A DNA stretch of 64,000 nt from assembly GCA_035688265.1 (NCBI GenBank), contig DASSNE010000056.1, positions 1-64,000 of the forward strand, given 5' to 3'. Origin of the DNA: DASSBR01 sp035688265 (lineage in GTDB: Bacteria > Pseudomonadota > Gammaproteobacteria > Natronospirales > DASSBR01). Under the pieces are notes generated by a model that worked only from the letters and a program-made list of their open reading frames with translations, was not told where the DNA came from and did no database searches. This document shows positions 17,204 through 24,859 of this stretch, in pieces. The first letter of the stretch is position 1. Each line of letters begins with the position of its first letter. The translations under genes and the position numbers were made by a program.

Positions 17204-19509
17204 TTTGGCGGAAAGCGGCGCGATGGCTCGTCTGGGCCATATCGCTGGGCCTGCTGTGCGGTTTCGCCTGGTCACGGCTGGATCTCTCCCAACCGATCAA
17301 TACCAACGTCCTGACGCTGCTGCCGGCGCAGAACGACTCTGCGGCGCTCACGCGGGCCACGGAGCGCACCCGCAACGCCTTCGTGCATGAACTGCTCGCG
17401 CTGGTCAGCGGCACGAACGCCGCCGACACGCGCGCGGCCGCCCAAGCGGCACGCCGTGCGATGCTGGCGGCGGGTTTGCAGGCGGAGAATTTGGGGCAGA
17501 CGTTCGAACAGGCCCAGCGCGTTTTTCAGCGGCATCATTTCGCCCTGCTCGATCCGGCCCAGGCGCGGCATCTGCGGCGCGGCGGCGCGAAAGCGCTGGC
17601 CACCGACGTGGCAGTATCGCTCGCCAGCCCGGCCGGCATGGTCAGCGCGTTCGGCAGCGATCCCGGTGGCTACCTGACGCAGTTCCTGGCCGCCCTGCCG
17701 CGGCCGTATCCCGATTTCCTGCCCAATGGGCCGTTCCTGTCCGCCACCCGCGACGGCCGGCATTACTTTCTGCTGCGCCTCGAAGTGCGCGGCGCAGCGT
17801 TCGCGAAGCAGGGTTCGGCGCTCGCGGCGGCGGCGGTGACGCAGGCACGCGAGGCGGTGCAGCAAACCTGCGCGGACTGCCGCTTCGAAGCCACCGGCGC
17901 GCCGCTGTTCGCCGACGCCGCGCGCCGCGAAGCCAAATCGGAAACGATCTGGCTGACGGTGATCTCGACGCTGCTCATCATGGCGCTGATCGCGTTCGTG
18001 TACCGCAGCCTCGCGCCGCATGTGCTCGCCGGATTACAACTGGTCGCCAGCGTCGCGGCCGCCGCCGCCGCCGTGATCGCGATTTTCGGCTCGATCAACA
18101 TCCTGACGCTGGTGTTCGGCACCACGCTGCTCGGCATCGCGATCGACTACGCATTTCTGTATTTCGCCGAATACTGGTTCGGCAGCAGTCCGCCGGCCGC
18201 AGTGATGGAGAAGATTCGCGGCGGGCTGGGCATCGCGCTCGCCGCCGGCGCGCTCGCGTTCGCATTTCTCGCCGGCACCGGCTTTCCCGCCCTGATGCAG
18301 ATCGCCGTGTTCTCGGTCGCCGGCCTGCTGGAGGCCGGCCTGGTCGTGGCACTGATCTTTCCGATCACGCTCACGCGACAGCCCACCGTCGCCGCGCATC
18401 CGGCGGTGAATTGGCCGCGAAGTTTCATCGCGCGCGCCTGCCGCCCGTCGCGCTGGCGTTACATCATTCCGGCCGTGCTGCTCGCGGTTGCCATCCCCGG
18501 CTGGTTTTTTCTCCACGCCAGCGACGACGTGCGGGAGTTGCAGCACTTCCCGCCGCAGTTGATGCACACCGACCAGCACATTCGCACGATCCTCGGCCGC
18601 TTTCCGCCACCGGGATTCTTTCTGATCGAGGCACCGGACTTGAACCAGGCGCTTGCGCGGGAAGAAATCCTGTTCGCGCACGTCGCGCAACAACTGCCGC
18701 AGGCGAACGCGGTGGGGCTGTCGCGGTTTCTACCCTCGACGTCGCGGCAGCAGGCGAGTCTGGCCGCGTGGCGAAGCATTTTTGCGTCGCCGGCGAAGCT
18801 GCGCACGGCCTTTGCGCAAATGGGGCTGCCGCCGGCACTCGGCGACCATCTCGAAGCCGCCTGGCAAGCGGCGCCGCGCGAGCCGCTGACGGCGCAGGAG
18901 CTGTTCGCGGCGGTACCCGATCTCAACAAGTTCGTCATTCGCACCGATCACGGCGTCGCGCTGCTGGCGACGGTCTTCGGTCAAAGCAATCTCAATGCCG
19001 CAGCCCTCCGGCAGGCCGCAACCGGCCTCGCCGGCGTTCAGTTCGTCGACCCGCTGGCGCGCATCGCCGACACGTTCGAGCGCATCCGCGTCCGTGCGAC
19101 GTGGCTGGTGGTAGTCGGCTACCTGCTGATTTCAGGGATTCTCGTCTGGCGCTACGGCCGCCGCGAAGCGCTGCGCATGCTGTGGCCGCCGCTGCTGGCG
19201 CTGGGCGTGACGCTCGGCGCGCTCGGTTGGATCGGCGTGCCGCTGAACGTGTTCGTGGTCGTCGCGCTGATCCTGATCCTCGGCCTGGGGCGCGACTACG
19301 CCGTGTTCCTGCGCGAGGTCGGCGCGCGGCAACGTTCGCCCGCGCTCGCGGTCACGCTGTCGGCGATGACCACGCTGCTGTCGTTCGGCCTGCTGTCGCT
19401 CAGCCAGATCCCCGCGCTTTCCGCGTTCGGTCTCGCAACCCTGATCGGCATACTGGCGAGTTACCTCAGCGCCCCGTTATCCTTGCCCCCGGAGCGGGAG
19501 AAACCATGA
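17200..19509 (+). CDS. MMPL/RND-type lipid exporter of an aryl-polyene locus
   Basis: Inner-membrane exporter of 769 residues with two repeats of one helix, a periplasmic domain and a five-helix bundle. The first bundle covers roughly residues 248-395 (TVISTLLIMALIAFVYR, LTLVFGTTLLGIAIDYAF) and the second ~630-755 (ILILGLGRDYAVFL, SAMTTLLSFGLLSL). The GxxxDY-type motifs (GIAIDYAF, GLGRDYAV) are typical MMPL proton-relay positions. It likely flips or extrudes the polyene lipid. The GTG start overlaps the LolA-like stop by 3 nt (GTGA). Confidence 0.87.
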   Translation: MIWRKAARWLVWAISLGLLCGFAWSRLDLSQPINTNVLTLLPAQNDSAALTRATERTRNAFVHELLALVSGTNAADTRAAAQAARRAMLAAGLQAENLGQTFEQAQRVFQRHHFALLDPAQARHLRRGGAKALATDVAVSLASPAGMVSAFGSDPGGYLTQFLAALPRPYPDFLPNGPFLSATRDGRHYFLLRLEVRGAAFAKQGSALAAAAVTQAREAVQQTCADCRFEATGAPLFADAARREAKSETIWLTVISTLLIMALIAFVYRSLAPHVLAGLQLVASVAAAAAAVIAIFGSINILTLVFGTTLLGIAIDYAFLYFAEYWFGSSPPAAVMEKIRGGLGIALAAGALAFAFLAGTGFPALMQIAVFSVAGLLEAGLVVALIFPITLTRQPTVAAHPAVNWPRSFIARACRPSRWRYIIPAVLLAVAIPGWFFLHASDDVRELQHFPPQLMHTDQHIRTILGRFPPPGFFLIEAPDLNQALAREEILFAHVAQQLPQANAVGLSRFLPSTSRQQASLAAWRSIFASPAKLRTAFAQMGLPPALGDHLEAAWQAAPREPLTAQELFAAVPDLNKFVIRTDHGVALLATVFGQSNLNAAALRQAATGLAGVQFVDPLARIADTFERIRVRATWLVVVGYLLISGILVWRYGRREALRMLWPPLLALGVTLGALGWIGVPLNVFVVVALILILGLGRDYAVFLREVGARQRSPALAVTLSAMTTLLSFGLLSLSQIPALSAFGLATLIGILASYLSAPLSLPPEREKP

Positions 19510-20132
19510 AGCTGACGGAAACCTGCCGTAGGAGCGATCGTCGATCGCGATTATTGAAAATCGCGGCCAGCGGCCGCTCCTACACCTTGGCCCTGTTCAT
19601 GGCAACGCTACTAACCGGCTGCGCCACTTTGCCGCCGCCCGGCTGCGTCCGCCTCGGCCCCAACAGCCACTTCTGCCTGCTGCCACCGACAGCGCTGCCG
19701 CAGGTAAGCGCGGCGCACCTGGTCACGATCCGCCGCAACGGCGAGCGGCAGACCTTCATGGGCCACCTGCAGATCGACGACCAGGCGCTGCGGCTTGCGG
19801 CATCGAGCCTGTTCGGCGCCGGGCTGTTCACGATCACCTGGGATGGGCACAGCGTCACCAGCGGGCCGCAGGAGGCGCGCGTGCATCCGGATCTGATTGT
19901 GGCAATGCTGGAACTCGCCATCGCCGACCCGGCGACACTTCGGCCGCGGCTGCACAACCTGGCGCTCAAACTGAGCCACCGCGGCGAGCAGCGGAACCTG
20001 TACGCGGGCGGGCGGCTGGTGGCGCATATCGTCACCGGCTCGCAGCCGCTGTCCGCAGCGCACATCGTCATGACCATTCCACCGGCGCACATGACGCTGG
20101 TATTAAAGCCGGTGAGCGAGCCGGCGCCGTAA
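19506..20132 (+). CDS. DUF3261 outer-membrane lipoprotein of an aryl-polyene locus
   Basis: Lipoprotein of 208 residues matching the DUF3261 family, a regular member of aryl-polyene clusters. Lipobox LTGC at residues ~36-39; the core runs HLVTIRRNGERQTFMGHLQ, FTITWDGHSVTSG and ends IVMTIPPAHMTLVLKP. The first 26 codons are odd: from 19528 to 19583 they are an extragenic palindrome read in frame, giving the Arg/Ser-rich stretch before YTLALFMATLLTGC. ATG at 19506 overlaps the exporter stop (ATGA); a TTG at 19587 after the palindrome would leave only 11 residues before the Cys. Confidence 0.78.
   Translation: MKLTETCRRSDRRSRLLKIAASGRSYTLALFMATLLTGCATLPPPGCVRLGPNSHFCLLPPTALPQVSAAHLVTIRRNGERQTFMGHLQIDDQALRLAASSLFGAGLFTITWDGHSVTSGPQEARVHPDLIVAMLELAIADPATLRPRLHNLALKLSHRGEQRNLYAGGRLVAHIVTGSQPLSAAHIVMTIPPAHMTLVLKPVSEPAP
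19528..19583. repeat. REP-like palindrome inside the DUF3261 reading frame
   Basis: Ends GTAGGAGCG (19528) and CGCTCCTAC (to 19583) are perfect inverted repeats, extended inwards by CGCGA and TCGCG; each half also has its own small dyad. It is the same family as the element at 20145-20198. Elements of this type (GGAGCGA..TCGC) are frequent between genes in Xanthomonadales and Pseudomonas; here it lies in the signal-peptide codons. Confidence 0.75.
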
Positions 20133-20144
20133 CGACATAGACTA

Positions 20145-20198
20145 TAGGAGCGACCTTCGGTCGTGAATATTATGAATCGCGACCGAAGGTCGCTCCTA
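20145..20198. repeat. REP-like palindrome between DUF3261 and fabG
   Basis: TAGGAGCGACCTTCGGTCGT and its near-perfect reverse complement flank a 10-bp AT-rich centre. Each arm also forms its own small hairpin (GCGACC-TTC-GGTCGT), as in paired REP units. It separates DUF3261 (stop 20132) from fabG (ATG 20213) by an 80-bp gap, breaking the otherwise overlapping gene order. Confidence 0.8.
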
Positions 20199-20212
20199 CA
20201 CTGGGAGACGAC

Positions 20213-20947
20213 ATGGCAAACAAGCACAAGCGCGTACTCGTGACCGGCGCCAGCGGCGGCATCGGCGCGGCGATCGCGCTTGCGCTGGCGGCCGACGGCT
20301 TCGACATCACGCTGCATTACCGCCGCAACGCCGCGCGCGCCGAAGCGTTGGCGCAGGAGATCGCCTCCGCCGGTGGCCATGCGAAAACCGTGAGCTTCGA
20401 CCTGACTGACCGCGATGGCATCCGTGACGCGCTGGAGGCAGAGCTGGCAACGAACGGGCCGTATTGGGGTGTGGTGCTGAATGCCGGCACCGCTGCGGAC
20501 AACGCATTCCCGGCGATGCCGGGCGAAGACTGGGACCGCGTCGTCAGCGCCAACCTCGGCGGCTTCTACAACGTGCTGCAGCCGCTCGTCATGCCACTGG
20601 TGCGGCTGCACGACGGCGGGCGGATCGTCACGATCGCGTCGGTGTCCGGCCTGATCGGCAACCGCGGCCAGACCAACTACAGCGCCGCCAAGGCCGGCGT
20701 AATCGGCGCCACCAAAGCACTCGCGCTGGAGCTCGCCAGCCGCAACATTACCGTCAACTGCGTCGCGCCTGGCCTGATCGGAACTGGTATGGCAGATGAC
20801 GCTCCCGCCCACGAGATCCTCAAGCACATCCCGCTGGGCCGCGCCGGCCGGCCGGACGAAGTCGCGGCGCTGGTGGCGTTTCTGTTCAGCGAATCGGCCG
20901 CCTATATCACTCGGCAGGTGCTGTCGGTGAACGGCGGCCTCTGCTGA
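20213..20947 (+). CDS. fabG: 3-oxoacyl-ACP reductase FabG-like, aryl-polyene ketoreductase
   Basis: SDR of 244 residues with TGASGGIGAA, NAGTA, TIASVSGL, YSAAKAG (Tyr-Lys pair) and PGLIGTGMAD; the end (ITRQVLSVNGGLC) is that of FabG. In aryl-polyene pathways this enzyme reduces each 3-keto intermediate on the carrier protein. Position right after DUF3261 is the usual place for the cluster ketoreductase. GGGAG Shine-Dalgarno is 5 bp before the ATG. The ketosynthases and dehydratases normally beside it are missing here, so its partners must be elsewhere if it still does this job. Confidence 0.85.
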   Translation: MANKHKRVLVTGASGGIGAAIALALAADGFDITLHYRRNAARAEALAQEIASAGGHAKTVSFDLTDRDGIRDALEAELATNGPYWGVVLNAGTAADNAFPAMPGEDWDRVVSANLGGFYNVLQPLVMPLVRLHDGGRIVTIASVSGLIGNRGQTNYSAAKAGVIGATKALALELASRNITVNCVAPGLIGTGMADDAPAHEILKHIPLGRAGRPDEVAALVAFLFSESAAYITRQVLSVNGGLC

Positions 20948-20949
20948 TT

Positions 20950-20984
20950 TGGCGTTTCGAGCATAAGTCTTAGCGTTTGAGAGA
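20950..20984. promoter_or_regulatory. Candidate AraC-type operator upstream of the cupin gene
   Basis: The 16-mer TGGCGTTTCGAGCATA (20950-20965) occurs again at 22581-22596 in front of the araC gene. Within the site, GCGTTT at 20952 is repeated at 20973, exactly 21 bp apart (two DNA turns), which is how AraC-family proteins bind. It ends about 60 bp before the cupin ATG. Pattern seen; binding inferred. Confidence 0.5.
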
Positions 20985-21043
20985 TTGTTCCCGCATCGGT
21001 GCCCTGCAAGACTCTCCACTGGATTTTTTTGGAGACTGCAGCC

Positions 21044-21562
21044 ATGAAAAAACACATCCTCTTTTGTGTCGCCCTGGTGATGGGAACAACGCTGGCCATC
21101 GGCGCAACGGCGGCGACGCATAAACACAAAACCAAAGCCGACCACGCTGCGCTTACGCCGCTGGATCTGCAGTGGATGCCCGTGCCGCCGGTTCTTCCCA
21201 AGGGTGTTGAAATCGCCGTGCTGCGGGGCAACCCGTTCGAGGAAGGCATATTTACCGTGCGTCTGCGGTTTCCAGCAGGCTGCACTATTCCACCGCACTG
21301 GCACCCGACGATCGAAAGTTTCACGGTCCTTAGTGGCCAGATGTTCGTGGGCGCCGGGAACAAGATCGATAAGGACAGCGCGAAACTCGTCCCGACTCAC
21401 GGCTTCTCATTCCTCCCCGCGCTGCACCACCACTACGTGTACAACGAGGAAGAAACGGTAATCGAACTTACTGCCTATGGCCCGTTCCAGATCTACTACG
21501 TCAATCCGGCCGGGCAGCCGACGGAGCTCGAGGGCAAGTACAAAACGTGTCACGCCACGTGA
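21044..21562 (+). CDS. Exported cupin-domain protein
   Basis: Single-domain cupin of 172 residues with a signal peptide (MKKHILFCVALVMGTTLAIGA, cut near ATA-ATH), so periplasmic. Cupin motif 1 is IPPHWHPTIESFTVLSG, with His-His-Glu metal ligands; motif 2 lies around GFSFLPALHHHYVYN. The His/Lys-rich HKHKTKADH after the signal may bind metal. Function not identifiable; similar proteins are called cupin or DUF4437-like. GGAG at 21031 is 9 bp upstream of the ATG. It is convergent with, and overlaps by 13 bp, the AraC regulator gene. Confidence 0.85.
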   Translation: MKKHILFCVALVMGTTLAIGATAATHKHKTKADHAALTPLDLQWMPVPPVLPKGVEIAVLRGNPFEEGIFTVRLRFPAGCTIPPHWHPTIESFTVLSGQMFVGAGNKIDKDSAKLVPTHGFSFLPALHHHYVYNEEETVIELTAYGPFQIYYVNPAGQPTELEGKYKTCHAT

Positions 21563-22560
21563 TGTGAGCCGGCGCCGCGGAGCGTTATGCCCGCTCGAGC
21601 CAGGCCCTGTGATCGTCGCCGGCAGGCGGCGGGCGTTTCGCCCTGAAAGCGCTTGAAGGCGCGCTGGAAGGCTGCCGGCGAGTCGTAGCCGATGCTGGCC
21701 GCAATCGCCGCCACGCTGCGCCGGCTGTCGCGAAGTTCGCGGGCCGCCAGCAGCAATCGCCAGCGCGCCAGGTAACGCATCGGCGGCACGCCCAGCAGCG
21801 CGCTGAAACGCGCTGCGAGCGCCGAGCGCGATACAGCCGCTCGCGAGGCGAGTTCCGACACCGTCCACGGGTAGCACGGCTCGTCATGCATCAGGCCGAG
21901 CACCTTGCCGACCGCCGGATCGCGCAGCCCCGCCAGCCAGCCAGTTTGGTCGGGCGGGAGCGCGACCATGTAGCGCCGTAGCGCCTCGACGAACAGCAAC
22001 TCGGTCATGCGCAGCCGGGAGTTCGCCCCGCCTTCGCTCTCCGAAACCGCCTCCCGAACCGCATGCTCCAACAGGTCTTCGAGATCCGCCATCCCCGCCA
22101 CGCCGCGAAACGACGTTCTCAGCAGCGGCGGCAAAGACGCGAACAGCGGCTCGAAGTCAGTCTGGTCGCAGATCAGAAAACCGCACAGGATTTCCGTCAG
22201 CGCACCGTTGCCGCCATACTTCAGATCGCGCAGCTCGAAAAACGGCAGGTCGTGCAACAGCGCTTCGGTCGCAACCGGTTTTCGGCCGAGTTCATCGGCG
22301 AGCACGTGTACATCGGAGCGCGGCAAAACCACCGCCTCACCGGCCCCCAGTCGCTGCGGAGGCCCATGCTCGAGCTGCGCCCAGCAATGCCCGCGAATCA
22401 CAATGTGAAAAACGACTATGCGCCGCACCGGCGACGACAACGCCCGCTCCAGGTTGTCGCCGCCGGATGTGACGATCGACCACGGCGCCCGGAACGAGAC
22501 GCGAAACAGCGCCGCGCCGTTCAGGCGAATCGCGTGGAGTACGTCCGACAACACGTCCAT
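21550..22560 (-). CDS. AraC family transcriptional regulator (cupin_6 type)
   Basis: Regulator of about 336 residues: an N-terminal AraC-binding cupin domain (starts MDVLSDVLHAIRLNGA, with RGHCWAQLEHG and LGAGEAVVLPRSDVHVLADE) and a C-terminal double helix-turn-helix (WTVSELASRAAVSRSALAARF and SVAAIAASIGYDSPAAFQRAF). The family often controls a neighbouring oxidoreductase or cupin gene. I start at the internal ATG 22560, the common family start, rather than 22578. A shared repeat lies just upstream (22581-22610). Confidence 0.88.
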   Translation of the reverse strand: MDVLSDVLHAIRLNGAALFRVSFRAPWSIVTSGGDNLERALSSPVRRIVVFHIVIRGHCWAQLEHGPPQRLGAGEAVVLPRSDVHVLADELGRKPVATEALLHDLPFFELRDLKYGGNGALTEILCGFLICDQTDFEPLFASLPPLLRTSFRGVAGMADLEDLLEHAVREAVSESEGGANSRLRMTELLFVEALRRYMVALPPDQTGWLAGLRDPAVGKVLGLMHDEPCYPWTVSELASRAAVSRSALAARFSALLGVPPMRYLARWRLLLAARELRDSRRSVAAIAASIGYDSPAAFQRAFKRFQGETPAACRRRSQGLARAGITLRGAGSHHVA

Positions 22561-22580
22561 TCGTGCACCCGCGCCCATCG

Positions 22581-22610
22581 TGGCGTTTCGAGCATATGTT
22601 CGAGAGTTTA
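22581..22610. promoter_or_regulatory. Candidate AraC autoregulatory operator
   Basis: Second copy of TGGCGTTTCGAGCATA, 21 bp upstream of the araC start on the opposite strand. GCGTTT at 22583 is followed 21 bp later by GAGTTT at 22604 (5 of 6). The matching half-site spacing at both promoters suggests that the regulator controls itself and the cupin gene. Confidence 0.5.
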
Positions 22611-22662
22611 GATCATCATCCCGAAATTGCCACCGCGCGGCAGCGATTGATACGGCGACGAC

Positions 22663-23505
22663 CTAAGCCAGCAACCGCTTCGCTACCTCGTGCGAATGCC
22701 GAACGTGAAGATGATGTGGGCCAGCCACATGTTCAACGCGAATATCAGACACACAAGCTGCGCGCGCGGCCATGAGTTCGGATGGCAAATACGGCGTCGC
22801 AGGTTCTGCCAGCAGAAGCACGGTGGTCGCGTCGATTCCGGCAAGTACTCTCCGCAGCTGCGACTCCTCCACACGCAGCGGCGTACTCAAGCGCAAACGC
22901 GGATCGCTGCGCCAGACATGGCCGCCGTCAATCTCGCGCAGATTGCGCTCGACGATCGGACGCACTTCATCCGCGTCCAGATCGCCGGTCGCTGTGCGAG
23001 CAGCCACGGCATCCTCAATTGATGCGAAGACTTTCGGCGAACGTCGTTTGCGCGAACGTTCGGCAGATGCCCTGCGCCAACGCATGAGCGTACCCGAGCA
23101 ATCATCGGCAAGCGGCCCCAGCCCTTCGATCAACAGCAGTTTGCCGATACGGCCGGGTGCAGCCGCCGCCGTCAACGACGCAATACCGGCACCCAGCGAA
23201 TGTCCCAGCAAATCGAAGCGATCCAGGCCCAGCGCATCCGCGAAGTCCTGCACATTATCGACCTGGTCGACGATGTGATACCGCCGCGCCTGCGCGTTCA
23301 AATGCGCGGACCCGCCGTGGCCGGGCAGATCCAGCGCGATCACGCGCCATTGCTCGGCCATCAGTGGCGCGAGGCGCACAAAACTCGCCGCGTTATCCAG
23401 CCAGCCGTGCAGCGCCAGTAGCGGCGGCGCGGCCGGATCGCCCCATTGCAATGCGGCCAACTCGCCAAAGGGCGTTGTCAGAGAAAGATTTTCAGGATCG
23501 GTCAT
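22663..23505 (-). CDS. Alpha/beta hydrolase
   Basis: Alpha/beta hydrolase of 280 residues. LALHGWLDNAASF gives the oxyanion region, GHSLGAG carries nucleophile Ser 103, and the final HHLHVRHSHEVAKRLL supplies the His. Close in style to the MEST/serine hydrolase-like group; substrate unknown. ATG at 23505 was chosen because it opens the conserved part and overlaps (ATGA) the stop of a RelE remnant lying upstream; a TTG at 23520 would add five residues and is not excluded. Confidence 0.85.
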   Translation of the reverse strand: MTDPENLSLTTPFGELAALQWGDPAAPPLLALHGWLDNAASFVRLAPLMAEQWRVIALDLPGHGGSAHLNAQARRYHIVDQVDNVQDFADALGLDRFDLLGHSLGAGIASLTAAAAPGRIGKLLLIEGLGPLADDCSGTLMRWRRASAERSRKRRSPKVFASIEDAVAARTATGDLDADEVRPIVERNLREIDGGHVWRSDPRLRLSTPLRVEESQLRRVLAGIDATTVLLLAEPATPYLPSELMAARAACVSDIRVEHVAGPHHLHVRHSHEVAKRLLA

Positions 23506-23612
23506 GGGATATTTTTGCAATACACATCCCGCCAGTTCCCGATTTTGACGACGACTACAAGCAATTCGCCGTCTCTGATTTCATAGGGAATTCGATACAC
23601 CCCCTGACGATA
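23502..23612 (-). pseudogene. C-terminal remnant of a RelE/ParE-type toxin gene
   Basis: Read on the minus strand, about 36 codons encode CYRQGVYRIPYEI, then RDGELLVVVVKIGNWRDVY, then a stop. This is the last third of a RelE/ParE mRNA interferase (the R-GVYRI strand and the final VVKIG..R-VY strand). No start codon or N-terminal half exists: an in-frame stop lies 8 codons upstream of the recognisable part and the next gene begins there. The stop overlaps the hydrolase ATG (ATGA), so the old toxin operon now abuts the hydrolase. Confidence 0.65.
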
Positions 23613-23692
23613 GCATAACGTCAACAGCCTACCTTGCTATACTTCCCGTGGCATACATTAAGGGGAAGCCGCAAAAGGCCGAAGCACGCGTG

Positions 23693-24238
23693 AATCACAT
23701 CACAGAACTCGACATACTGCGAGATGTGGTTCGGCGCCTCGAATCGGCTGGTATCGAATACATGCTGACCGGGTCGCTGGCGATGAACTATTACGCAACG
23801 CCGCGCATGACGCGCGACATTGACTTGGTGGTGGCGCTGAACATGGATGATTCGGGGCGGCTGAAGCAGCTTTTCGAAGGCGACTATTACATTCCGGAAG
23901 ATTCGCTGGTACACGCGCTCGCCACCCACGGCATGTTCAATCTCGTTCATCTTGAGAGCGTAGCCAAGGTGGACATCATCGTCCGCAAGGATGAAGACTA
24001 TCGGCACGAGGAATTTGCTCGACGGCAGCGTGTCCGGCTGTCGGATTTCGACGCCTGGATTGTCAGCCGCGAGGACTTGATATTATCCAAGCTGGTCTGG
24101 GCAAAGCCGTCGCACTCGGACCTGCAGTTGCGCGATATTGCGAATTTGATCAATCTGGATATTGACACAAAGTACCTGCGGCAATGGGCACCTCGACTGG
24201 ACGTGGCTGGTTTGCTGGAGGACTGCCTGAATGAATGA
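23693..24238 (+). CDS. DUF6036-type nucleotidyltransferase
   Basis: Nucleotidyltransferase-fold protein of about 181 residues. TGSLAMNYYATPRMTRDIDLVV contains the Gly-Ser and the Asp-x-Asp metal site of the superfamily; KVDIIVRKDEDY holds the third acidic residue. Homologous pairs of this enzyme and a small helical protein are common in mobile, toxin-antitoxin-like loci. I prefer GTG 23693 (family-like beginning VNHITELDILRDVV); GTG 23648 would add 15 basic residues. Its last 8 bp overlap the next gene. Substrate and toxicity unknown. Confidence 0.75.
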   Translation, partial: NHITELDILRDVVRRLESAGIEYMLTGSLAMNYYATPRMTRDIDLVVALNMDDSGRLKQLFEGDYYIPEDSLVHALATHGMFNLVHLESVAKVDIIVRKDEDYRHEEFARRQRVRLSDFDAWIVSREDLILSKLVWAKPSHSDLQLRDIANLINLDIDTKYLRQWAPRLDVAGLLEDCLNE

Positions 24239-24476
24239 CACCAGCCCTGCAGTCGACCGGTACGTGCGCGAACGCTACGCCTCGATGACAGGCGAAGAGC
24301 GCTTCCTGATAGGCGCGCGCATGTTCGACACCGCACGCGAAATCGTGCTGGCTTCGCTACCGAAGGATTTGGCGCCGAGTGAACGGCGCCGTGCGCTATG
24401 CCGGCGGATTTACCCCGAACTGGGTGACGAGATATTCGCCGCCGCGGCGCGTGGCGCGCCGTCCAGCCGCGGCTGA
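24231..24476 (+). CDS. Small helical partner protein of the nucleotidyltransferase
   Basis: Conserved-type small protein of 81 residues, nearly all helix: TGEERFLIGARMFDTAREIV, then LASLPKDLAPSERRRALCRRIYPELGDE. Proteins of this pattern are repeatedly found next to DUF6036-like nucleotidyltransferases. ATG lies inside the preceding gene (8-bp overlap), so the two are co-translated. No DNA-binding motif is visible; it may be a cognate antitoxin or substrate-delivery protein, which is inference. Confidence 0.65.
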   Translation: MNDTSPAVDRYVRERYASMTGEERFLIGARMFDTAREIVLASLPKDLAPSERRRALCRRIYPELGDEIFAAAARGAPSSRG

Positions 24477-24500
24477 TTATCTTGTTTCCGGCGATGCCGC

Positions 24501-24782
24501 TCAATCGGTGCGGCGGGTGACTTCCACGAGGTGGTAGCCGAACTGGGTTTTGACCGGGCCCTGGACTTCGCCGACGGGGGCGCTGAAGACGACCTGGTCG
24601 AACTCGGGAACCATCTGGCCGGGGCCGAATTCGCCGAGTTCGCCGCCGCGCGCGGACGACGGGCAGGCGGAATGGTTGCGGGCGATTTCGGCGAAGTCGG
24701 CGCCGCCCTCGATCTGTGTCTTGAGATCGCGGCAGACGTTTTCGTCGTCGACAAGGATATGGCGGGCGCTTGCTTTGGCCAT
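24501..24782 (-). CDS. ppiC: Parvulin-type peptidyl-prolyl isomerase PpiC
   Basis: Single-domain parvulin of 93 residues, the same length as E. coli PpiC, and without a signal peptide, so cytosolic. It reads ASARHILVDDENVC, DFAEIARNHSACPSS, GGELGEFGPGQMVPEF and TQFGYHLVEV, the standard parvulin blocks including both His residues. ATG at 24782 is preceded by GGAG 9 bp upstream. The frame is open beyond this start, but that sequence has no homology pattern. Confidence 0.92.
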   Translation of the reverse strand: MAKASARHILVDDENVCRDLKTQIEGGADFAEIARNHSACPSSARGGELGEFGPGQMVPEFDQVVFSAPVGEVQGPVKTQFGYHLVEVTRRTD

Positions 24783-24859
24783 GATGTGAATCTCCATGGG
24801 GATTGCGGTCCGGGCGGGCCGATGAAAACTGCCATTGTAGGTGCGGCGGCCTGGCGGCG

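Noticed and set aside
14208..20947. A novel lipid-export system unrelated to known clusters
   Set aside because: The gene order and the GT-acyltransferase fusion match aryl-polyene loci, so the novelty is the missing chain-building genes and not the exporter set itself.
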